From the NCBI GenBank assembly GCA_002270565.1, contig NQMI01000251.1, forward strand, positions 7,646-35,912: 28,267 bases of DNA. The letters are read 5' to 3'. Shown here piece after piece: positions 19,857-28,267 of this stretch. The DNA is from Stenocarpella maydis. Taxonomy: Eukaryota; Ascomycota; Sordariomycetes; Diaporthales; Diaporthaceae. Positions within the stretch are counted from its first letter, which is position 1. Every line of letters starts with the position of its first letter. A model generated the notes under the pieces. The model saw only the letters and a program-made list of their open reading frames with translations. It did not search any database and was not told the DNA's origin. The position numbers were made by a program, and so were the translations under genes.

Positions 19857-22663
19857 AGGCTGGAGCCTTCCTTACCGAACCTCAGCTATAGCGACTTTAT
19901 AGGCGCTTTGGCCATCCCCATATGGAGAAACTATACAGACTTCTCAGAAGTACAGGGCATAATGATATTAAGGAAGCTATTTTAGAGAGAATTAAGAAAT
20001 TCTACTACTACTATTAGATATATAATCCAGCCCTAAAATAATTTAAATTCTTTATTAAGGATGAAAGCTACTTTAATTATAAAGTAGTAATTAATGCTAT
20101 ATAACTTGGAGAGAAAAACGCCCTATATATAATTAATATAGATATAAACTTTTAAGCAGTAATATTCCTTAAATCTATATCTACATAAGATACCTAAGAT
20201 ATACTTTATAAATGCTAGATCTATATCTATAGTAGCCCACCTAATTATATTATATATAACCCAGGGATGAACTTTATATTAGAGGAGTTCTATATAAATA
20301 TAAAGATTATGAGGATCTTATGTAAAGAGATGCTAGTAAAGGCATACTGGGCTATAGGGAAAGTTAAGTAATTATATGGACCTCTAAAAAGGTTATATAA
20401 AATCCTTTATATGGAGATTAATGAAGCTATAAATGATGAGATAATTCTATAGATAGTAATTAAGGCCCTAAATAATATAGCTGGGCTAAGTAGACTTATA
20501 CTAACCCTCCTAATATTTAGTACCTACCCTTGAGTCTCATATAAATCTCTACTATCTCCAGATATTACCTAAAGGGCAAGAGCTATATAAAAGGCTATAA
20601 AGATGCTTCAAACTATCTATATGGAAATTAAGGTCAGCCATGCGATTAATACCAGGAATGGACCAGATACCCATGCTATATTATCCTTACCCTTTTAAAG
20701 TAAAGTCCTTGTCTGGAGAGAAAATAAAGGCTGGAGAGGACCATATAAGCAGGAAGCTATCTATAGGCATACTGTAATAATTAGTATAGTAAACGGACCT
20801 ATATAATTCCGGGCTATATATACTAAACTATACCTTTATATAGCTAAACCAGCTATAGGATAACCTGGATATATAAGAAGCCATTACTATACAACAGCCA
20901 ATTCAAGCCAAAAAGAGAAGCAGGCCTAGGAAGGAAGCTACCCAGGTATAGCCAAATTAGCACGGCAAACCTAGGAGAGCAACTGCACAATACACATATC
21001 TATCAACTATATAACTACCAATAACTACTTTCTTAACCCAAAAAGAAAGGGACTCATACAATCTAGCCATCAAGCTAAGGGAAGATAACATTATTACCAG
21101 CCCAGGCAAGCCATTTAAAGAATCTAATGCCCTTAAGATTAACGCTCTAGCTAGCAAAAACATATTCAAATTTGCAAAGTACAACCTAAAGACATACAGA
21201 TATCTAAGAATCTTTAACACGCAAATAGTATGAGAAGTTAAGAATAGGTTAACTAAGCTAATTAAGAAATTAAGGCTAATTATACAGGGCTTTAGGGATA
21301 AAGAAAAACATACAATACTAACACAAGCCCCAACTATCCAAAAAATAAGCTAGAGACTAATTCTAGCCCTAGGGCTAATACTCATTCAATCATATAGATG
21401 CTAAAGCAAACTACAGGATATTACACAAGCCTATACCCAAGCTAAAGATATACTAACCCATACAATCATTATACAACTACCCCTAGAGCTTAGGGACAGA
21501 TACCCCCCAGATACAATCCTCATAATTAGGAAACTACTATACAGCCTAGCTGAGGCAGGCCTGCATTAGTATAAAACCTACCACACCCACCATACAGAGG
21601 CCCTAAAAATAAAGATCTCTACATACAACCCGTGCCTCCTATTTACTACTAATAAGCTATATAACTTTAGCATCTTAGGGATATAGATAAATAATACCTT
21701 CTTCTTTATAATACTAACATTCTCTAAGAGGGAGGAAGATAAGCTAAAAAAGAAAAAGTTCTATATAAAGTTAAAGGAAATTCTAATACCTAAAAAGCCA
21801 ATAGAATTCAATAATGGAAGGATTAAATTAGATAAAGAGAACATTTTATTTATATAAAAAGGATAAGCCGCATAATTAGAATTAATTAACCCCTGTATAA
21901 ATAATGCAGCCCAGCAGTACATTACCCAGAGAGCCCGAGGGGCATACATTGCCTCAATCTGCCAACTAGAGTCATCATACAATCTTTCTACAACCACACA
22001 AATCAGGGATCCTAAGGAGAAAGATATAAAAGCCTTAAACATACAAATTAAGTAGCAGAAAGAGAACCCTAATAGGGGGATTAAATTCATACCACTTAAT
22101 TTAAGCCATACAAAGCTCTACATCTTTACAAATAGATCCTTTACTAATAATAAGGACCTTAGGTCACAGCTAGAATTTATTATTGCTATAGCAATAGAAG
22201 AAGACCATATAGAGACTAACTTCAAGATCTATAGAAACATTATCCACTAGAGCTTAATAAAGTACAAGCAAGTCACATAAAGCATACTAGTAAGCAAGCT
22301 GTATGGAATGATGACAGGGTTCAATAGTAGCATAGCACTTAGTATAATAATTAACTAAATCTTTAACTATCTAGAGGTACTAAGAATACTAGTAGTAATC
22401 TATACAGACTCATAATCACTATATAAATGCCTAATAAAGCTTAGTACAATTAATAAGAAGAGGCTAATAATTAATATTATATTACTAAGAGAAGCATATA
22501 AGAGGAAGAAGATATTAGAAGTATAATAAATTAATAAGAAGGACAACCTAACAGATACTTATATAAAGAAAATCCTAAATAGAGAACTAAAGCAGCTGAT
22601 TATAACAAACACCCTAAGGATTAGAGTTAAGGCATATGTTAAGCGCCTGGATGGGAAGAAGTA
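19857..22663 (+). pseudogene. Copia integrase, reverse transcriptase and RNase H of Y
   Basis: The integrase zinc domain starts at 19860 (Arg-Arg-Phe-Gly-His-Pro-His at 19900-19925). Its Cys pair near 19995 reads Tyr because of G-to-A. The core and basic tail run to about 21050. RT runs about 21230-21900: Leu-Ile-Ile-Gln-Gly-Phe, then Leu-Tyr-Ser-Leu-Ala-Glu-Ala-Gly. The catalytic Asp-Asp is changed to Asn-Asn at 21690-21695. RNase H begins about 22100, where the first Asp (Thr-Asp-Gly-Ser) is Asn at 22131-22133; Tyr-Thr-Asp-Ser is kept at 22401-22412, and the domain ends near 22660 after a Lys/Arg-rich stretch. The region 21840-22360 has few stops. Integrase before RT places it in Ty1/Copia (Pseudoviridae order). 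The changed catalytic residues mean it is dead as well as stop-broken. Confidence 0.85.
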
Positions 22664-22780
22664 GGTAGTCTATATGAAAAGGGGGAGGAATTAGAGAGGG
22701 GGTCTAAATGTATAAAGGATAAGCTATAAAAAATAGGGAGTCTATATGGAAGAAAATATTAAGGATCTAGACCCATACGG

Positions 22781-22923
22781 AAGTTAAAACTAAGCTAAAA
22801 TAAAGCTAGAATTAAGCTAGAATGGAGCTAGAACTAAGATGGAATTAAGATAGAATTAAGCTAAAATAGAGCTAGAATTAAGCTAAAATTAAGCTAGAAT
22901 AGAGTTAGAACTAAGCTAGAATT
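22781..22923. repeat. Thirteen 11-bp tandem repeats (Y)
   Basis: Thirteen consecutive 11-bp units close to AAGCTAGAATT run from 22781 to 22923, differing mostly by A/G changes. They lie between RNase H and the antisense ORF. Looser related motifs (GATAGGACTTAAA, GGAGCTAAATA) continue to about 23170. Confidence 0.9.
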
Positions 22924-23300
22924 AATATAGGTAGATAGATCTTAAATTTATATAAAGCTGGAAGTAAGCTAGATTAATAGATTTTTAACTCATATGAAGC
23001 TAAATAACACCCGGATAGAGAAGGATAGGCCCTACATGGAGCTAAATATAACCTAGATACCTAAGGATAGGACCTTAATAGATAAGGATAGGACTTAAAC
23101 GGACCTTAATATGGCCTGAATATAGCAGGATAGGACTTAAATGAAGCTAGATAGGGTCTAGAAAGACCAAGACAAGCCTCAAATAAAGATAAATAAAGCT
23201 AGAATATATAAAGATAAGCCACTAAGAACCCATACCAACACTCAAACTGCAATCTATATAATTAAAAAGTGGTAAGAGGGGAGTTCAAATTTCATAATAT
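22924..23300. other. Non-coding zone after RNase H in Y
   Basis: It is A- and G-rich sequence with scattered GATAGGA and AAGCTAGA motifs and no convincing frame. A block around 23260-23290 (GTGGTAAGAGGGGAGTT) matches copy B at about 4875-4895 in reverse, so the zone is homologous in both but its repeats differ. Confidence 0.5.
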
Positions 23301-23309
23301 ATAATACAG

Positions 23310-24153
23310 AAAGTACATTATATAACTTAACCCTCTATTCTACTATATAGAATACTAACCTTTTGAAAATCACCATATAACCCAGAACTACCTACTCTAC
23401 CATATAGCTAAAGGCGTGAAGATTAATAATGGGCTCGGCCTCCTTTGCCTTAATCTCCTGCTTAATATCCTCTACAATTACAGGATTCCAAGAGGACCCC
23501 TTGCTATTATTACCCGAACTACCACCCCACTAATTTCTACACCCCATATAACCAGCATCAGCCTTATACTTCTCATAATAGGGATACTTCCGAGCTAGTA
23601 ACTGCTAGATATAGGTTGCATAAGCACCCCCCTGGAAGCCCGGAATTTATATATAATCCTTAAATTTATAAGTCTCAGGCTTGGACTTTAGGCATTTCTT
23701 ACTAACCCACTTATTATACAACTAGATTAGGATTATATAGAAGTAGCTGAGATAATAAAGGAGGTGGGTAACAATATTAGCTCTAAACATATTAATATCC
23801 GCTAAAATACAAATATCATACAAGGGAAGGGCAGCAACTATATACTCAGCCTCCTATTATATTTATATAAAGGTTAGAAATATAGTAAATGAGGGGAAAG
23901 GGCTCATATAAATATTAATATAAAGGGTGATAAGAAGAGTCTAATTTATAAAGTTACTAGTTAGGAGAGTTATAACGCAGTAGCTGGCAGTCGGGCTAGG
24001 CATAGAATTCAAAACGCTAAAGAGCAGCTCCAGTAGGTAAGCACTACCCATTGGTAGAGGAACCAAGGGTGCCGCTACAATAGATACAGGCCTAATAGGA
24101 GGTACAACAGGCAAGATGGGCAAGCCACAAGGGCCGCAAAAAGAAGAGCGCAA
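23310..24153 (-). pseudogene. Antisense ORF of Copia copy Y, unknown protein
   Basis: The minus strand stays in one frame for about 280 codons, from 24153 to about 23310. Its stops are only TAG or TAA (about nine). The N-terminus is Pro-rich with Ile-Val-Ala-Ala-Pro-Leu-Val-Pro-Leu-Pro-Met and Pro-Ser-Pro-Thr-Ala-Ser-Tyr. The middle has Ala-Asp-Ile-Asn-Met-Phe-Arg-Ala-Asn-Ile-Val-Thr-His. Then come Pro-Gly-Phe-Gln-Gly-Gly-Ala-Tyr (about 23620-23645), Tyr-rich sequence, Ser-Ser-Gly-Asn-Asn-Ser-Lys-Gly-Ser-Ser, Val-Glu-Asp-Ile-Lys-Gln-Glu-Ile (about 23445-23470) and Ile-Ile-Asn-Leu-His-Ala-Phe. These blocks recur in the same order in copy B, though DNA there is much changed. No signal peptide or known domain is seen. 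The start codon is not resolved. It converges with pol, tail to tail. Confidence 0.65.
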
Positions 24154-24266
24154 GCCAAAAAATATTATATAAGTAAGGAAATTTTATTAAATAAGTTAAA
24201 GAAGAAGAAGTAATCATATAAATATATACTAAAGATTTATATATAGTTATATGGGTATTATATAAT

Positions 24267-24313
24267 AAAGAAAGAAAGAAGGAAAAAAAGAAAGAGAGAG
24301 AGAGAGGAAGAGG
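24267..24313 (-). promoter_or_regulatory. CT-rich tract upstream of antisense ORF (Y)
   Basis: A purine tract on + (CT-rich on -) begins about 115 bp upstream of the antisense frame, in the same place as in copies B and X. A core-promoter role is inference. Confidence 0.35.
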
Positions 24314-24662
24314 TTTTATGTTGGGGAGGAAGTATATAGCACTAGCGTCCCTAGCTGGCAATAAGTTAGTTATACAAGTGAGTAACTCATAAAGGAGACA
24401 TCTTACTAAGGATATACTTCTTTTACTCCTTCTATACATATAAAGAGCTATAAAGTAAGAATAATAAGGGAAGTATGGGTAGTTAGAAGTAGAAGAGATA
24501 TTAAATAATAACCAATATTAGCTAAGTGGTTGGAGGTTATGAGTAGTATATGAAGTAAAAAGCAGTATAACCTGCAGGAGGAGAGGAGAGGGATTTTACT
24601 AAGAAGGAAAATATATAAGCAGTTCAACCTACTTAAAGGCTGAAAGGAAGATATATGATTAT

Positions 24663-24673
24663 AAAAGAAAAGA
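24663..24673 (+). promoter_or_regulatory. Polypurine tract of Y
   Basis: AAAAGAAAAGA lies seven bases before the 3' LTR, as in X and copy B. Confidence 0.75.
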
Positions 24674-24680
24674 TCCCCAG

Positions 24681-24885
24681 TATTAAAATAGTATTTAGGA
24701 TTGCATATTAGTATAGGGATGAGGTGGCTTAGTCAGCCACCTAGGTATCGCATGGAGGCCTTAAGTCCCTACTATGTGCTTCCCCTCCCTCATTTTAGAA
24801 CCTAGATAGATTATTGAATAATAGAACCAGTTTGATAACCACTGTACATACGTACTAACAGCCATATGGCAAAGGCCATTCAACA
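24681..24885 (+). repeat. 3' LTR of Y (subfamily A)
   Basis: It is 205 bp, from TATTAAAATAGTATTTAGGA to GGCCATTCAACA. Several G-to-A changes lie in the first 20 bases. It is followed at once by GTATA and then copy B gag sequence. Confidence 0.92.
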
Positions 24886-24890
24886 GTATA
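24886..24890. repeat. Target duplication GTATA, right side
   Basis: These five bases match 10211-10215. Copy B sequence continues from here in register with the gag of Y read in reverse. Confidence 0.8.
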
Positions 24891-25462
24891 TAATAAATTA
24901 TATAGAAGATAGGGGTGCTTTTAGATCGATTTTCTCATTATCCCAGAATCAGGAGTTAGTAAATTATTACTATCTTTTAATATTAATTATGCTTCCTTTT
25001 GCTATCTCTTCATACATTCAAAGGGGTTAGGTTTGGTTGAAAGGGCTAGAATTACTAGAAGGGCCCTTAGGGTTATCTAAGGCAAACAATATAGTAATAT
25101 GTCTCCTTATTAATTCTTACAGAATATTATCAGTTTATATGGATTATTACTTATTATATAGTGGCATATACTCTATTTATTCTAATTATATATACCTCTA
25201 CCTTCTATTACTTCTTAATCTTTATTAGGTAGAGTAGATATAGTTTATATTAAAAGAAATATACTTCATCTTCTAAATAATCCTTCATCTCTTGCTGCGC
25301 TGCAACTTAATTAGAAGAACTTCTAAGCTCTTAGTATAAGCATATAAGTCTAATTGCTTCTACAGTTTAATCTTTATTCTATAGCAGCATTTAGGAAATC
25401 ATACGGGTACTTATTTCTTCACTCTTGCTAATCTGTAATTACGCTAAGCAATTACTGATTAG
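24886..25462 (-). pseudogene. Copy B gag N-terminus and leader, right-hand part
   Basis: Minus-strand reading starts after the 5' LTR with the leader block CTAATCAGTAATTGCTTAGC. Near 25335 it enters a frame shared with X and Y (Ile-Cys-Leu-Tyr-stop-Glu-Leu, then Leu-Glu-Asp near 25275). It continues as gag to the insertion point. The open + strand stretch at 25037-25228 is only the complement of this. Confidence 0.7.
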
Positions 25463-25677
25463 TATTAAATAGCCTTTACTATATGGCTATTATATACATA
25501 CGTATGGTATTCGTTTAATTGGGTTCTATTATTCGATGATGATTCTTCTAACTCTTCTGAAATATGGAGGGACCGCATAATGCATACTCTTATTCAGATC
25601 GTGCGGTGCCCAATGGGATTAGTTATCCCACCCAGATCAGGTGACCTCATGCGATCAGTCCCAATGCTATTCCAACA
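25463..25677 (-). repeat. 5' LTR of copy B (subfamily B)
   Basis: It is 215 bp; the minus strand starts TGTTGGAATAGCATTGGGAC at 25677. It is less mutated than its partner at 3086. Inverted repeats: TGGGAT/ATCCCA around TAGTT (25614-25630), and ACCGCA/TGCGGT (25572-25607). The flank after it is CTTAC. Confidence 0.9.
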
Positions 25678-25778
25678 CTTACTCTTAATAAACTTGATAT
25701 AGTAATCCTTTACTTCTATCTTAAATATATATAAAAGTATATATTTAAATTATTAAAAATAAATATAGAAGTTCTTAT
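25614..25778. repeat. 165-bp exact duplicate, first copy
   Basis: Base for base the same as 27082-27246. It covers the first 64 bp of the copy B 5' LTR (read on minus) and 101 bp of flank, and ends exactly at the N at 25779. The other copy begins exactly after the N at 27081. Exact identity in a heavily mutated region, with Ns at both edges, indicates overlapping contig ends rather than biology. Confidence 0.9.
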
Positions 25779-25969
25779 NAAAGAATTCTTTTTATAGGAT
25801 TTATACTTTAAACTATTATAATATAATACTATTAGTATTAATAAATAACTAGGTTATTAGAGTAGGTACTTAATAATATTAATTGGCATAGCTGCCTCTT
25901 AATCTAGGTAAAATAGATTGTCTCTTTAGGCATTGCTAATCTATAGTTGCCTTTATAACTACTGATTAA

Positions 25970-26213
25970 TATTGGCTGGGTTATATATTATAATATAAGT
26001 GGTAGTTAATGGTTGTAATAATTAATGGTTGCTAAGAGTAGGTAGGTATATAGGTGTTGCTAGCTGTGGGCTTAAATAGGTAGAAGCCAGGGGCTTAGTT
26101 AGCCCCTTACTACTGTTACTACTGGCAATTCACCTATAGTGGTGACTGTCACCCACTGTGGCTCTTGCCGACTATTCCCACAATGGGTGGGTTAATATAA
26201 AAATAATATAACA
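25970..26213 (-). repeat. Copia-like LTR of a third subfamily (C)
   Basis: Directly left of 25970 the minus-strand sequence TTAATCAGTAGTTATAAAGG resembles the leader block after the A and B LTRs, which marks 25970 as the LTR end; leader-like sequence continues to about 25900. On the minus strand the proposed LTR starts TGTTATATTATT at 26213 and ends CCAATA. It contains AGGGGCT/AGCCCCT around TAGTT (26089-26107) and a GGTGAC-T-GTCACC inverted repeat (about 26133-26150). The outer end at 26213 is the least certain. No second LTR is seen. Confidence 0.5.
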
Positions 26214-26880
26214 ATTAGATATATAATTAATATTAAAAATGGTCTATCTTATATAACCCTTAAGACTTTTTAGCCCTTTTACACTTACCTTAACTGCTTT
26301 AAATTAATAATATTAATTAGAAACAAATAATCAAGTATAATTAGTACTTATTAGTGCTAAATTTCATTAATTTATTAGCCTTAGGCGGCTGCTAAGATCA
26401 ATAAAAGTTAGCGGAAATAGTAAACCTCCGCTACTTCCTAATATATACTACTTCCTAATAAACTACGTTATGTATAATAATGAAGTATAGGTTAAAGTAA
26501 AGGCTATAATAAAGCTTAAAATTTATAATATAATAAGTAAATACTTTATCTCAATTAAAATTAATGTGATTTCAATTACTTTAAAAAGTTATAAAGGCTT
26601 TATTAAGTAAATTAAGGATTTAGAAAAAATAAAAAGTTAAAGTTTAAAAATAAAGATTTATTTAAAAATGAAAAACCGAATTATAAAAGTTCTTAAAAAA
26701 TATTTATTAAGTAATACAAATTTAAAAGCTTAAAGGATAATATATAATTTAGCTAATAAAAACCTATAATTAAATGAAACATAATTTTCAAAAAGTAATT
26801 AAGGCCTTTAATAAACCTTATACTTGAAAAGAGTTATATTTTAATCATATATATAATCTTTAAGTTATAAATTATTATGA
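26214..26880. other. AT-rich sequence, nothing recognised
   Basis: It is A-rich on + from about 26480, with short Lys/Ile-rich frames and TAA/TAG stops. A GC-richer patch at 26380-26440 has GCGGAAATAG and CCTCCGCTACTTCC, which could be part of a DNA-transposon end, but no transposase motif supports this. Confidence 0.3.
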
Positions 26881-27080
26881 ACCAACACGCTGCCACCCCG
26901 GACCCCGGTTTGCAGGCCCAAAGACATCAAAGATATATGCCGCGATACAACCCCGCAGGACCTTAATAGCGGAGTCAGCATGATATACCCAGATTCAGGG
27001 TTAGGGTTTAGCTCGCAATACTCAGTTGCAAGCCATACAAGCTAGCTTGAAGAGGCATCCTTTAAGCCTTACATTATAAC
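26881..27080. other. GC-richer unmutated fragment, unidentified
   Basis: About 200 bp of near-balanced composition starts abruptly after AT-rich DNA (ACGCTGCCACCCCGGACCCC) and ends at the N at 27081. It contains GGGTTAGGGTTTAG, a single telomere-like motif. No frame of note. It may be the edge of a non-repetitive region or of a repeat not hit by RIP. Confidence 0.4.
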
Positions 27081-27081
27081 N

Positions 27082-27246
27082 TGGGATTAGTTATCCCACC
27101 CAGATCAGGTGACCTCATGCGATCAGTCCCAATGCTATTCCAACACTTACTCTTAATAAACTTGATATAGTAATCCTTTACTTCTATCTTAAATATATAT
27201 AAAAGTATATATTTAAATTATTAAAAATAAATATAGAAGTTCTTAT
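27082..27246. repeat. 165-bp exact duplicate, second copy
   Basis: Identical to 25614-25778 and starts just after the N at 27081. It continues into new AT-rich sequence at 27247, so it is probably the true continuation of the copy B flank. Confidence 0.9.
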
Positions 27247-28175
27247 ATATTATATAAAAAACGTAATTTTAATGTTTAAAATATGATAAAGTTCTTTAAT
27301 AAACTTATTTCCATAATTTTAATATTTTGAGAAATTCAATATTATATTATTATTAAGAAGTCAAGTATTAATATATTTAAGAAGGAAAATAATACATATA
27401 TTATATACGTTATAAAATTCCTTAAAGTTTACTAATTTATAGAAGTTACTATTATTATCTTTCTTATTCTTCTTATCTTTATTATTATTCAAGTTAAAAG
27501 TACTCTTATTTATCTTATTATCTTTAGTATTTATAGATTTTTAATTAAAGTCAGGGGTAATATTTTTACTTTAATAGTAATCCTATACTTTATCATTTAA
27601 CTAAATAAAAAAACTAAATAATCTAAGGATTAAGTATAATTAATTCTCTAAAGTTTTAATAATAATCTATATTTCCTTATAAATAACAGTCTTCTTAAGA
27701 TTATAATATAGTTCATTATTTAGTATGTTATATATTTCTTTTATTTGCTTGTTAAATTTAATAATATAAACTTTATAAACTTGTGTCTCTTGATATTTAG
27801 TAAGTTATTAAAATTGTAACTATATATATATATATATTAAGTTATCTTAAGATGCTTATAAATTTTACCATCTCTCCTGAAAATAAAGATTTAAGTATTT
27901 ATATAATCTCTATAATTACACTTATATTATATATTATTCTACTTTATATTAAGCTATTAGATAGTACTGTATTATTTATTATTATTAAATAATACCATTA
28001 TATTTATAGTAGTAATCATTATAAATCAGTAAAGGTATAATTAAGTATTTATATATAAGATAATAAGGAAAAGATAAAGATTAACTATTAAATAGAACTC
28101 TTAGTAAGTAGAAAGAGTAGTATTTCTTTCTACTACGTTTTATTTATATAGCTTAATATAAAGCTCTGAAGAATA
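27247..28175. other. AT-rich flank, no gene recognised
   Basis: This is very AT-rich sequence. On the minus strand around 27440-27500 it reads Asn/Lys-rich (AATAATAATAAAGATAAGAA), as in some gag tails, but no family match can be defended. A short TA run lies near 27823-27838. It could be internal sequence of the element whose LTR begins at 28176. Confidence 0.35.
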
Positions 28176-28267
28176 TGTGCTATAGAATAGCATTCAGTTC
28201 AGCGTGTGTTTCGGCAGGGTCGCAGTGTGGTGCTCTGAGGCGAATTGGGACGATTGACAATGGTCTG
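28176..28267 (-). repeat. Partial LTR D, inverted, cut by window end
   Basis: It starts TGTGCTATAGAATAGCATTC and is the reverse complement of the last about 90 bp of 14926-15509, nearly unchanged. It is again GC-normal against AT-rich neighbours. The rest lies outside the window. Confidence 0.85.

Larger units (their letters stand above)
18354..24885 (+). mobile_element. Copia element Y, internally deleted
   Basis: 205-bp LTRs at 18354-18558 and 24681-24885. Internal order: leader, N-terminal gag, a deletion, integrase, RT, RNase H, 11-bp tandem array, antisense ORF, polypurine tract. Relative to X, about 1.33 kb (end of gag, zinc knuckle, protease) is missing at 19856/19857, where GAGG occurs at both parental edges. 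It retains the RT/RNase H region that X has lost. Its right end, not that of X, carries the GTATA duplication. Confidence 0.85.
3086..25677 (-). mobile_element. Copia-type LTR retrotransposon copy B, interrupted
   Basis: This is a reverse-oriented element with a 3' LTR at 3086-3300 and a 5' LTR at 25463-25677, both 215 bp. Internal sequence runs 3301-10215 and then resumes at 24886-25462. The break at 10215/24886 is seamless: aligned with the gag of copy Y, the bases left of 10216 end in GTATA and the bases from 24886 begin GTATA and continue the same gag sequence. The element would be about 7.9 kb uninterrupted. Order on the minus strand is leader, gag, protease, integrase, RT, RNase H, tandem repeats, antisense-ORF region, polypurine tract, 3' LTR; integrase before RT defines Ty1/Copia order. 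All genes are broken by RIP-type mutations. The outer 5-bp flanks do not match each other. Confidence 0.85.
25780..27080. other. Probably misplaced contig between two single-N joins
   Basis: The segment is bounded by Ns at 25779 and 27081 and by the two identical 165-bp sequences. If those are one sequence, the flank after 25778 really continues at 27247 and this 1.3 kb belongs elsewhere. It contains a third Copia-like LTR (25970-26213), AT-rich sequence (26214-26880) and a GC-richer end (26881-27080). Confidence 0.7.

Noticed and set aside
21761..22090. 109-codon minus-strand frame resembling a membrane protein
   Set aside because: It is the complement of the well-supported RT/RNase H frame of Y; the hydrophobicity is a by-product of AT-rich antisense reading.
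24092..24439. 115-codon minus-strand frame upstream of the antisense ORF of Y
   Set aside because: It reads through the CT-rich tract and overlaps the conserved antisense ORF in another frame. The matching stretch in X (16573-16785) is similar DNA, but copy B does not preserve this frame.
26997..27012. Telomere repeat (GGGTTAGGGTTTAG)
   Set aside because: Only about two imperfect units, not an array, and inside a fragment with no other subtelomeric feature.

Overview
The window looks like an AT-rich, gene-poor, repeat-filled block from a filamentous ascomycete fungus. Nothing in it reads as an intact host gene. The relics carry the mark of repeat-induced point mutation (RIP): long frames stay aligned for hundreds of codons but are broken mainly by TAG and TAA where Gln (CAG/CAA) or Trp (TGG) is expected, and key residues are changed by C-to-T or G-to-A. 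No species can be named from this.

Layout. (1) 190-2349 (+): a long degenerate single-frame ORF that I do not recognise, crossed by a small N gap. (2) 2412-2860 (+): the C-terminal end and right terminus of a Tc1/mariner-type DNA transposon. (3) 3086-25677 (-): a Ty1/Copia-type LTR retrotransposon (copy B, 215-bp LTRs). It is split by a 14.7-kb block at 10216-24885, and its sequence resumes on the other side after a 5-bp target duplication GTATA. (4) The block holds two direct-orientation Copia elements of a related subfamily (205-bp LTRs): X (10216-17297) and Y (18354-24885), separated by about 1.06 kb of very AT-rich DNA. X is further rearranged by an inverted Copia fragment (13108-14898), a 25-N gap, and a GC-normal, apparently un-mutated LTR (14926-15509) with three 24-bp repeats and a TATA box. 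(5) 25678-28267: AT-rich flank containing a probably misplaced contig (25780-27080, with a third LTR type), bounded by single Ns and by two identical 165-bp sequences. The window ends inside another inverted copy of the GC-normal LTR.

How the parts relate. The Copia elements read gag, CCHC knuckle, protease, integrase, reverse transcriptase, RNase H, then a tandem-repeat zone, then a region whose OPPOSITE strand carries a second long ORF, then a polypurine tract and the 3' LTR. That antisense ORF is alignable at the amino-acid level between copy B and copy Y, although the two subfamilies differ in their LTRs and tandem repeats. It is the most interesting signal here. X lacks RT/RNase H and most of the antisense ORF; Y lacks the end of gag, the knuckle and the protease. 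The two deletions are complementary and both have short microhomology at the junction. No element in the window appears able to make its own proteins.
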